From positions 62,001 through 126,000 of the forward strand of contig NZ_JYLI01000018.1 in assembly GCF_001439785.1 (NCBI RefSeq): 64,000 nt of DNA, written 5' to 3'. The notes under the pieces are model-generated. The model was not told where the DNA came from. It searched no databases and was given only the letters and a program-made list of their open reading frames with translations. This document shows positions 58,015 through 64,000 of the stretch, piece by piece. The position numbers and the translations under genes are program-made. Source of the DNA: Pseudomonas poae. GTDB taxonomy: Bacteria > Pseudomonadota > Gammaproteobacteria > Pseudomonadales > Pseudomonadaceae. Every line of letters begins with the position of its first letter. Within the stretch, counting starts at the first letter, position 1.

Positions 58015-59094
58015 TCAGGCGAGTGTGCGGGGTACCCGCAAGCGCTCGGCCGCATTGCGCAGCAACTGCTCGGTGGCGGTCCAGCCCAGGCAGCCGTCGG
58101 TGACCGAGACGCCGTATTTCATCGACGCGCTCAACGGCTGGCAGCCCTCGAACAAATGGCTTTCGAGCATCATGCCGATCAGCGATGTGTCGCCCTGCAA
58201 GCGTTGCTCCAGCACCTCGTTGAACACGGCCGGCTGACGCAGCGGGTCCTTGCCGCTGTTGGCATGGCTGCAATCGACCATGATCCGCGCGGCCACCTTG
58301 GCGTTGGCGAGGTCTCGCTTTACCTGTTGCACATTCTGCGCATCGTAGTTCGGCCCGCGGTGACCGCCGCGCAACACCAGATGGGTGTCGGGGTTGCCCG
58401 GCGTCTGGATGATCGCCGGGTGGCCCTGGCTGTCCACACCGAAGTGGCGATGAGGGTGGGCGGCTGAACGCATCGCGTCACAGGCAATGGCGACGCCGCC
58501 GTCGGTGCCATTCTTGAAACCCACGGGCATGCCCAGACCGCTGGCCATTTCGCGATGGATCTGCGATTCGGTGGTGCGCGCTCCAATTGCGACCCAACTG
58601 AGCAGGTCATCGAAGTAGCCGGCCGCCATGGGCTGCAGTAGCTCGGTCGCGACCGGCAGGCCCAGGCGCAGCATCTCGCGCATCAGCTCGCGCGACAGCG
58701 TGAGGCCGGCCGCCATGTCATCGCTGCCGTCCAAGTGCGGGTCATAGGCCAGGCCTTTCCAGCCGATGGTGGTGCGGGGTTTCTCGACGTAGGCGCGGAT
58801 CACCAGCAGCATCTGATCGCTGACATCCAGCGCAAGCTTCTTCAGGTTGCGGGCGTATTCCATGGCCGATTCCGGATCGTGGATCGAACAAGGGCCGACA
58901 ATCACCAGCAAGCGTGAGTCTTCGCCATTGAGGATGGCGCGCACGGCTTGGCGATGGGCGTGGATCTGTTCATTCAGGAACGGGCTGAGGGGCAACTGGT
59001 GCTTGAGCTCAAGTGCGCTGGGCAGGCGTCGGATCAGGGTTTCATTGGCGCAGGTCAAGGCGTGGAGGGGCAGGGCGGCGACGGAGGAGTTCAT
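58015..59094 (-). CDS. 3-deoxy-7-phosphoheptulonate (DAHP) synthase, class I
   Basis: 359 residues. Condenses PEP and erythrose-4-phosphate at the entry to aromatic amino-acid synthesis. LVIVGPCSIHDPESAMEYA, KPRTTIGWKG, GARTTESQIHRE, FKNGTDGG and VDCSHANSGKDP are the class I (AroF/G/H) motifs. The ATG at 59094 is used; the longer frame is the second small upstream ORF region. An aromatic-rich leader peptide plus attenuator sit upstream, so synthesis is regulated by aromatic amino-acid supply; which of Phe, Tyr or Trp feeds back on the enzyme is unknown. Confidence 0.93.
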   Translation of the reverse strand: MNSSVAALPLHALTCANETLIRRLPSALELKHQLPLSPFLNEQIHAHRQAVRAILNGEDSRLLVIVGPCSIHDPESAMEYARNLKKLALDVSDQMLLVIRAYVEKPRTTIGWKGLAYDPHLDGSDDMAAGLTLSRELMREMLRLGLPVATELLQPMAAGYFDDLLSWVAIGARTTESQIHREMASGLGMPVGFKNGTDGGVAIACDAMRSAAHPHRHFGVDSQGHPAIIQTPGNPDTHLVLRGGHRGPNYDAQNVQQVKRDLANAKVAARIMVDCSHANSGKDPLRQPAVFNEVLEQRLQGDTSLIGMMLESHLFEGCQPLSASMKYGVSVTDGCLGWTATEQLLRNAAERLRVPRTLA

Positions 59095-59141
59095 ATTCAG
59101 GGCTTCCTGGGCAAGCGGCGGGCTATTCCCGCGCACTTGGC

Positions 59142-59294
59142 CTACTGGGGTGTTCGACAATTGGCCGGATTGGCTACGTGTGTGGATTTGCCACCAGCGG
59201 GTGACCGATCGGAGGCGGCAGGCTGTCCCGAGCGGAGCTGGCTAAATCGCCATGCAGTGCAAGTGTCGTAACGGTAATAAGTGGCGTGGTTCAT
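59142..59294 (-). CDS. Possible second upstream ORF of the DAHP synthase gene
   Basis: 50 residues starting MNHATYYRYDTCTAWRFSQL, with AAGGA eight bases before the ATG. Three Tyr, one Trp and one Phe occur within 17 residues. It lies between the attenuator and the synthase gene. It may be a second regulatory peptide or a spurious frame. Confidence 0.4.
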   Translation of the reverse strand: MNHATYYRYDTCTAWRFSQLRSGQPAASDRSPAGGKSTHVANPANCRTPQ

Positions 59295-59335
59295 GGCTTG
59301 ATTCCTTGTGTGTGCTTGCAAAGTTGGTAAGGGCT

Positions 59336-59375
59336 GAAAAAACAAAACCCCCGGTCGGGGAGCCGACCGGGGGTT
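59336..59375 (-). terminator. Transcription attenuator of the DAHP synthase gene
   Basis: On the minus strand AACCCCCGGTCGG pairs with CCGACCGGGGGTT (13-bp stem, 4-base loop) and is followed by TTGTTTTTT, a strong intrinsic terminator located between an aromatic leader peptide and the DAHP synthase gene. Confidence 0.88.
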
Positions 59376-59425
59376 AGATTTCTCTGGTAGGCGACCCCTT
59401 GAACAGTGGGCGCCGATTTCAGGTA

Positions 59426-59560
59426 TCAGGCGCGCCAGTGGCTGAACCAATACCCAAAATAAAAGCTGACCCGTGCGCTCAAACCGTTCACGCGGGCAGC
59501 CACGACCGAGCGCTGGGCGCTGGCAGCAGGGCAGACCTGAATGTGGGTGAGTGGCAGCAT
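59426..59560 (-). CDS. Aromatic leader peptide of the DAHP synthase attenuator
   Basis: 44 residues ending ...RVSFYFGYWFSHWRA. Of the last twelve residues eight are Phe, Tyr, Trp or His, a control-codon block typical of attenuation leaders. The ATG follows GGAGAGCAACC. Ribosome stalling at these codons when aromatic aminoacyl-tRNAs are scarce would let transcription pass the terminator 50-90 bases downstream. Confidence 0.85.
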   Translation of the reverse strand: MLPLTHIQVCPAASAQRSVVAARVNGLSARVSFYFGYWFSHWRA

Positions 59561-59705
59561 GGTTGCTCTCCAGAATGATGGTGCCGAGCTTACTAGAGGC
59601 GCCCCGACAGATTCAATCAGTAATTTCTATTGCACGTAGGTACTTACGGCTATGGGGTGAGTGCCGATATGCTGGTCACCTGTTGATGATTGATTGGATG
59701 CGACC

Positions 59706-60455
59706 ATGACTGTCCTTACTCTTGCTGCTGCTCAATTCATTTCCGTTGCTGGCGATGTGCCCGAGAATATCCAGCGGCATGTGGCTTTCATGCGCGAGGC
59801 GGCTGAACAAGGCGTGCAATTGCTGGTATTTCCCGAACTGTCGTTAACCGAATATGAGCCTTCGTTGGCGGCCGGACTGGCAATTGCTCCGGAAGACGCA
59901 TTGCTGTCACCGTTGCGCGAAATGGCGCGTGAACTTCAGATAACGGCGGTGGTGGGCATGCCGATTCGATTGACCCCGCATGGAGGTGTGTTGATCGGCG
60001 CGCTGGTGCTGGGCGCTGATGGGGGCCTTGCGCTCTACACCAAGCAGCACCTACACCCAGGCGAAGACGTGGCTTTTGTTGCAGGGCAGGGTGGTGCCGC
60101 TCTGGAACGGGGGAGCGACCGAGTGGCGCTGGCGGTATGCGCAGACTTTTCCCACGCCAGTCATCCGCTTGCTGCAGCGCAGTCAGGCGCCAATGTATAT
60201 GCCGCCAGTGTGCTGATCAGCGAAAGAGGGTACGCGGGTGACAGTGCTCTGCTTCAGGGCTATGCCCGCAAATACAAACTGCTGGTGTTGATGGCCAACC
60301 ATGGCGGCCCTTCGGGTGGCTGGGCCTGTGCCGGGCGTAGCGCAGTCTGGATAGCGGATGGCAGCTTACTGGCGGCTGCGACTGGCATCGGTGAGGCACT
60401 GGTAATTGCCCATCGCGATGGCGCCCAGTGGACTGGCCGTGTGGTGGCGCTGTAA
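59706..60455 (+). CDS. Carbon-nitrogen hydrolase (nitrilase superfamily)
   Basis: 249 residues. Glu-Lys-Cys triad: LLVFPELSLTEY, LYTKQHLHPGED, LAVCADFSHASHP. Shorter than the paralogue at 44683 and of a different branch. The ATG at 59706 is chosen over a TTG four codons upstream. The stop codon (TAA) is directly followed by the ATG of the GNAT gene, so the two are one unit. Substrate unknown. Confidence 0.85.
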   Translation: MTVLTLAAAQFISVAGDVPENIQRHVAFMREAAEQGVQLLVFPELSLTEYEPSLAAGLAIAPEDALLSPLREMARELQITAVVGMPIRLTPHGGVLIGALVLGADGGLALYTKQHLHPGEDVAFVAGQGGAALERGSDRVALAVCADFSHASHPLAAAQSGANVYAASVLISERGYAGDSALLQGYARKYKLLVLMANHGGPSGGWACAGRSAVWIADGSLLAAATGIGEALVIAHRDGAQWTGRVVAL

Positions 60456-60887
60456 ATGGCCTTTTACCTCCAAGCAGCCACGCAGCAGGATTTGGCCTTT
60501 GCCCGCACGCTGACCCACGAAGCCATGAGCGATTACTACCAGCAATACGGCTTGCTGTGGTCTGACAGAGGCTTCGATACCGCTTGGGCCGACCGGGAAA
60601 ACTGGCTCATTTGCCGGGACGCCGATGTTCTGGGTTTTATCAGCCTGAGCCGCGATAGCCGAGCGCTCTATATCCGCGAGCTGCATATGACCGAGGGCTG
60701 TCGCGGGCTGGGTGCGGGAAGCTGGGTGCTGCAACAGATGGCGTTAAAAGCGCAGGCGTCAGGTCTGTTGCGGTTGACCGTGTTCAAGACCAACCCGGCG
60801 AGCAGGCTCTATCAGCGCATGGGCTTCAGCATTGTCGGTGAGGAGAATTGTTTCTGGCGAATGGAGCAGGTCTGCAGCGCAAGCTAA
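60456..60887 (+). CDS. GNAT-family N-acetyltransferase
   Basis: 143 residues. Acetyl-CoA-binding motif A appears as MTEGCRGLGAGSWVLQQM (R/Q-x-x-G-x-G/A form), with strand beta4 RELHMTE and the C-terminal NPASRLYQRMGFSIVGEE. Immediately behind the nitrilase-family gene (TAAATG), suggesting related substrates. The substrate cannot be told. Confidence 0.85.
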   Translation: MAFYLQAATQQDLAFARTLTHEAMSDYYQQYGLLWSDRGFDTAWADRENWLICRDADVLGFISLSRDSRALYIRELHMTEGCRGLGAGSWVLQQMALKAQASGLLRLTVFKTNPASRLYQRMGFSIVGEENCFWRMEQVCSAS

Positions 60888-60921
60888 CCATGCGTCAAAT
60901 TCTAATAAGCGCATACTGGCC

Positions 60922-61161
60922 TCAGGAGCCGACTTCCTGATCTTCGTTCTGGCCATCAGCCTCAGCAAGGATGATCCCTTCCTTCATGCCCAAAAGGACC
61001 GCTACCTTATGGGCTTCTCCACGCCGCCCTTTTTTGCGCCCAGCGAGCACTTGATAGGTGGTTGCCGGGTCCACGCCATGTTCGCGGGCGAAGGCTTGCA
61101 CAGACTTTCCTTGATGTTCCAGCCAGGCCTTGGCTTGTGCAGCAGTGCGGATTCCGGGCAT
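60922..61161 (-). CDS. Phage-type DNA-binding regulator (BcepMu gp16-like)
   Basis: 79 residues. GIRTAAQAKAWLEHQGKSVQAFAREHGVDPATTYQVLAGRKKGRRGEAHKVAVLLG resembles the small regulators of Mu-like/BcepMu phages (key: AAQAKAWL, LAGRKKGRRGE). HTH protein divergent from an XRE repressor-like gene. A typical phage regulatory pair but with no phage structural genes nearby, so it is a remnant or domesticated switch. Confidence 0.72.
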   Translation of the reverse strand: MPGIRTAAQAKAWLEHQGKSVQAFAREHGVDPATTYQVLAGRKKGRRGEAHKVAVLLGMKEGIILAEADGQNEDQEVGS

Positions 61162-61162
61162 A

Positions 61163-61188
61163 GTTCAAAACCGTTCAAGTTTGTTTAA
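61163..61188. promoter_or_regulatory. Three phased GTTCAA-type repeats
   Basis: GTTCAA at 61163 and 61173 and GTTTAA at 61183, exactly 10 bases apart, lie in the 83-base gap between the two divergent phage-type regulator genes. Confidence 0.45.
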
Positions 61189-61244
61189 CGAAGAGATGAG
61201 TGTGTCACCTCTTGGGGTGTGCCAGATTAGGATAATACATCCAA

Positions 61245-61610
61245 ATGAGTGGAATCGGTTCGCGTTTAAGGCAAGAAAGAGAGCGACTTGGCCTGTCGCA
61301 AAAAATTTTTGGTGAAATCGGCGGCGTGGAGGCCAATGCACAAGGCAAATATGAGAGTGGCGGTCGAGCACCCAAGGCCGACTATCTGTCTCGTGTGGCC
61401 GAAAAAGGCGTAGATGTGCTGTACGTGCTTACTGGCATCGCGACGCCGATTCAACTGGAAAACCTGAGTCACATTGAGGAAAAAGTGCTGGGCGACTACC
61501 GCGCGATGTTGAAGGAGGACCAGGATGCGATCCGCCGCCTCACGTCTACACTGGCCGAGCACTCCATTGCAGTGAACGGTAAATCCAGGCCGCCGATTCA
61601 GGATTCCTGA
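61245..61610 (+). CDS. XRE-family repressor-like protein
   Basis: 121 residues. N-terminal HTH (IGSRLRQERERLGLSQKIFGEIGG; YESGGRAPKADYLSRVAEKGVDVLYVLTG) typical of phage Cro/C1 regulators; a short helical C-terminus without the peptidase residues of LexA-type repressors. Divergent from the gp16-like gene. Confidence 0.82.
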   Translation: MSGIGSRLRQERERLGLSQKIFGEIGGVEANAQGKYESGGRAPKADYLSRVAEKGVDVLYVLTGIATPIQLENLSHIEEKVLGDYRAMLKEDQDAIRRLTSTLAEHSIAVNGKSRPPIQDS

Positions 61611-61759
61611 CTGTTTACCCAGAAAATGCGCCGTTCGTCATGAGACGAACGGACCTGCTGCACCAAAAAATCATCTATGACACGAGCAACTAGGTCTGTG
61701 CCTTGGTTTTTTGCTAAGGTGTCCAGCAATGTATAAAGACCATTTCGCGAGGTGTCTGC

Positions 61760-62401
61760 TTGATTAGGGGGCTAGTAGTCGATGACCATGATCTCGTTCG
61801 TACAGGCATTACACGAATGCTGGCTGACATCGACGGCCTGCAAGTAGTTGGTCAGGCCGAGTCAGGAGAAGAATCCCTGATCAAGGCGCGGGAGTTGAAA
61901 CCCGATGTGGTGTTGATGGACGTCAAGATGCCCGGAATCGGCGGGCTTGGCGCCACCACCAAACTGCTGCGCAGCCATCCGGACATCAAGGTCGTGGTGG
62001 TCACCGTGTGCGAGGAAGATCCGTTTCCCACCCGCCTGTTGCAGGCCGGTGCCGCCGGTTACCTGACCAAGGGCGCAGGCTTGGCTGAAATGGTACAGGC
62101 CATTCGCCTGGTCTTTGCCGGGCAACGCTATATCAGCCCGCAGATTGCCCAGCAGTTGGCCATCAAGTCTTTTCAGCCCACCAGTGATTCGCCCTTCGAT
62201 GCGCTCTCGGAGCGGGAAATCCAGATTGCCCTGATGATCGTCGGCTGCCAGAAGGTACAGACGATTTCGGACAAGCTGTGCCTCTCACCCAAGACCGTCA
62301 ACACCTACCGTTATCGCATTTTCGAGAAGCTTGCCATCAGCAGTGATGTTGAATTGACCCTGCTTGCGGTGCGTCACGGCATGGTGGACGCCAGCGCCTG
62401 A
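61760..62401 (+). CDS. gacA: GacA response regulator (TTG start)
   Basis: 213 residues. NarL-family regulator that, with GacS, turns on the RsmX/Y/Z small RNAs. The receiver has D8-D9, D54 (VLMDVKMPG) and K at YLTKGAG; the HTH is LSEREIQIALMIVGCQKVQTISDKLCLSPKTVNTYRYRIFEKL. Directly followed by uvrC, the conserved order in gamma-proteobacteria. The usual Pseudomonas TTG start is used; no ATG fits. Three residues differ from the form I remember (V4G, E64G, R67T) and are discussed as a finding. Confidence 0.95.
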   Translation: MIRGLVVDDHDLVRTGITRMLADIDGLQVVGQAESGEESLIKARELKPDVVLMDVKMPGIGGLGATTKLLRSHPDIKVVVVTVCEEDPFPTRLLQAGAAGYLTKGAGLAEMVQAIRLVFAGQRYISPQIAQQLAIKSFQPTSDSPFDALSEREIQIALMIVGCQKVQTISDKLCLSPKTVNTYRYRIFEKLAISSDVELTLLAVRHGMVDASA

Positions 62402-62402
62402 C

Positions 62403-64000
62403 ATGACCACACCGTTTGATGCCAGTGCCTTCCTCTCGACCTGCAGTGGCCGCCCCGGCGTGTACCGCATGTTCGACAGCGAGGCGCGCCTGCTGTATGT
62501 GGGCAAAGCCAAGAACCTGAAGAACCGTCTGGCGAGTTATTTTCGCAAGACCGGCCTGGCGACCAAGACCGCCGCGCTGGTGGCGCGTATCGCCCAGGTC
62601 GAAACCACCATTACCGCCAATGAAACCGAGGCGCTACTGCTTGAGCAGACGCTAATCAAGGAATGGCGGCCGCCCTACAACATCCTGCTGCGTGACGATA
62701 AATCCTACCCCTACGTATTTTTATCCGACGGCGCCTTTCCGCGCCTGAGCATTCACCGTGGGGCCAAGAAGCAAAAGGGCAAGTACTTCGGGCCCTATCC
62801 CAGCGCCGGCGCAATTCGTGAAAGCCTGAGCCTCTTGCAAAAGACCTTTTTTGTGCGCCAGTGCGAAGACAGTTTTTACAGGAACCGTACCCGGCCGTGC
62901 CTGCAATTTCAGATCAAGCGTTGCAAGGCGCCTTGTGTGAGCCTGGTCGAGCCTGCGGAATACGCTGAGGATGTGCGCCACTCAGTGATGTTCCTCGAAG
63001 GGCGCAGCAATGCCCTCACCGATGAACTCTCCGGCGCCATGGAGCAGGCGGCCAGCACCCTGGATTTCGAGAAGGCCGCGGAACTGCGCGACCAGATTTC
63101 GCTGTTGCGTCGCGTGCAGGACCAGCAAAGCATGGAAGGTGGCACCGGCGATGTCGATGTGATCGCCGCCTTCGTCAACCCCGGCGGCGCTTGTGTGCAC
63201 TTGATCAACGTTCGCGGTGGCCGGGTGCTGGGCAGCAAGAACTTCTTTCCGCAAACCGGTATCGACGAAGACGTGGCCGAAGTCATGGCCGCATTTCTGG
63301 GCCAGTATTACGTGAGCAGCCCCGAGCGGGATCTGCCCTCGGAGCTGATCGTCAACGTGGTGCACGAAGACTTCCCCACGCTGATCGAAGCAATTCACGA
63401 GCTGCGCGGTCGCGAGCTGGACATCAGCCACCGCGTACGCGGCACCCGTGCCCGCTGGCAGCAATTGGCTGTGACCAACGCCGAACAGGCACTCAGCGCG
63501 CGCCTTGCCAATCGACAGCACGTCGCCGCACGGTTTGAAGCGCTGGCCGAAGTGCTCAAGCTCGAGGAACCACCGCAGCGCCTGGAATGCTACGACATCA
63601 GTCACTCCAGCGGCGAAGCCACCGTGGCCTCTTGCGTGGTGTTCGGGCCGGAAGGGCCGATCAAATCCGATTATCGACGCTACAACATTGAAGGCGTGAC
63701 GGCCGGCGATGACTACGCAGCCATGCACCAGGCCCTCATGCGCCGCTTCAGCAAGTTGAAGGAAGGCGAGGGCAAGCTGCCTGATATCCTCTTGGTGGAC
63801 GGCGGCAAGGGCCAGCTGTCCATGGCCCGCGATGTGCTCAACGAACTGGCGGTGCCGGACCTGATTCTGCTCGGTGTAGCGAAGGGGACGACGCGCAAGG
63901 CCGGTTTCGAGACGCTGTACTTGAATGACGCCGCCCACGAGTTCACCTTGAAGGGCGATTCACCAGCGCTGCATCTGATTCAGCAGATCCGCGACGAAGC
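62403..64000 (+). CDS. uvrC: Excinuclease ABC subunit C, 3'-truncated by the window edge
   Basis: Open frame to the end of the window (532 codons). Makes both incisions in nucleotide excision repair. N-terminal GIY-YIG nuclease (RPGVYRMF...LYVGKAKNLKNRLASYF), Cys-rich QCEDSFYRNRTRPCLQFQIKRCKAPC, UVR motif (DFEKAAELRDQI) and the RNase H-like 3' domain (YDISHSSGEATVAS; LLVDGGKGQL) are visible; the C-terminal HhH lies outside. The ATG is one base after the gacA TGA, so it is cotranscribed with gacA. Confidence 0.95.
   Translation, partial: MTTPFDASAFLSTCSGRPGVYRMFDSEARLLYVGKAKNLKNRLASYFRKTGLATKTAALVARIAQVETTITANETEALLLEQTLIKEWRPPYNILLRDDKSYPYVFLSDGAFPRLSIHRGAKKQKGKYFGPYPSAGAIRESLSLLQKTFFVRQCEDSFYRNRTRPCLQFQIKRCKAPCVSLVEPAEYAEDVRHSVMFLEGRSNALTDELSGAMEQAASTLDFEKAAELRDQISLLRRVQDQQSMEGGTGDVDVIAAFVNPGGACVHLINVRGGRVLGSKNFFPQTGIDEDVAEVMAAFLGQYYVSSPERDLPSELIVNVVHEDFPTLIEAIHELRGRELDISHRVRGTRARWQQLAVTNAEQALSARLANRQHVAARFEALAEVLKLEEPPQRLECYDISHSSGEATVASCVVFGPEGPIKSDYRRYNIEGVTAGDDYAAMHQALMRRFSKLKEGEGKLPDILLVDGGKGQLSMARDVLNELAVPDLILLGVAKGTTRKAGFETLYLNDAAHEFTLKGDSPALHLIQQIRDE

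Noticed and set aside
62982..63938. A 318-codon minus-strand frame at the right edge
   Set aside because: Antisense of uvrC, whose GIY-YIG, UVR and RNase H-like motifs are unmistakable on the plus strand.

Overview
The window looks like a chromosome segment of a Pseudomonas of the P. fluorescens group. Evidence: high-GC host genes with Pseudomonas codon use, a GacA response regulator directly followed by uvrC, small Pseudomonas families such as DUF1652, and REP/REPIN repeats of the GTGGCGAGC..., GTGGGAGC... and GTGGGAGGGGGC... types. No rRNA, tRNA or CRISPR array was recognised.

Layout. 1-6.7 kb: selenophosphate/selenouridine genes (selD, selU), a CSCC-motif permease, a histidine phosphatase, a GST, a PhzF-like protein and a zinc-type HemB. 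6.8-11.9 kb: an Rhs polymorphic toxin whose tip resembles an RNase A-like CdiA-CT domain, overlapped by a CdiI-like immunity gene, with a broken coupled frame upstream. 12-32.7 kb: metabolic and regulatory genes: a DUF1615 lipoprotein; atoB-scoB-scoA with a divergent LysR gene; a sirtuin and CBS protein; topB; MFS and GMC oxidoreductase genes with a divergent LysR gene; a glutamine-synthetase-like gene with a PuuR-like regulator; an RcnB-like protein; a PAS-LuxR regulator; and a lytic transglycosylase lipoprotein.

32,896-43,112: a roughly 10.2-kb AT-rich integrative element inserted inside a small FKBP-type prolyl isomerase gene. Joining the flanks at a shared GCTGGGA restores the isomerase frame exactly. 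A large serine integrase sits at the right end. Inside are a second serine recombinase, an XRE regulator with repeat operators, an exported Sel1-repeat protein, small membrane and coiled-coil proteins, TGTCACC iteron-like repeats, and a compact overlapping operon of two zinc-finger proteins, an RHH-like protein, a small protein and an SF3/NrS-1-like helicase. An approximately 1.2-kb noncoding stretch holds palindromes and dense complementary segments. This looks like a satellite-like or plasmid-like integrative element and is the best candidate for an undescribed system.

43.3-64 kb: a three-gene cluster (membrane protein, nitrilase-family amidase, flavin amino-acid oxidase) framed by inverted REPINs; mgtA-mgtC behind a long hairpin-rich leader; a NarL-type regulator with a BvgS-like hybrid kinase and a degenerate receiver; dkgB; a DAHP synthase behind an aromatic leader peptide and attenuator; a nitrilase-GNAT pair; a divergent phage-type regulator pair; gacA; and the 5' part of uvrC.

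Five near-identical 135-bp REPIN-like elements are scattered through the window. Two inverted pairs frame compact gene cassettes.
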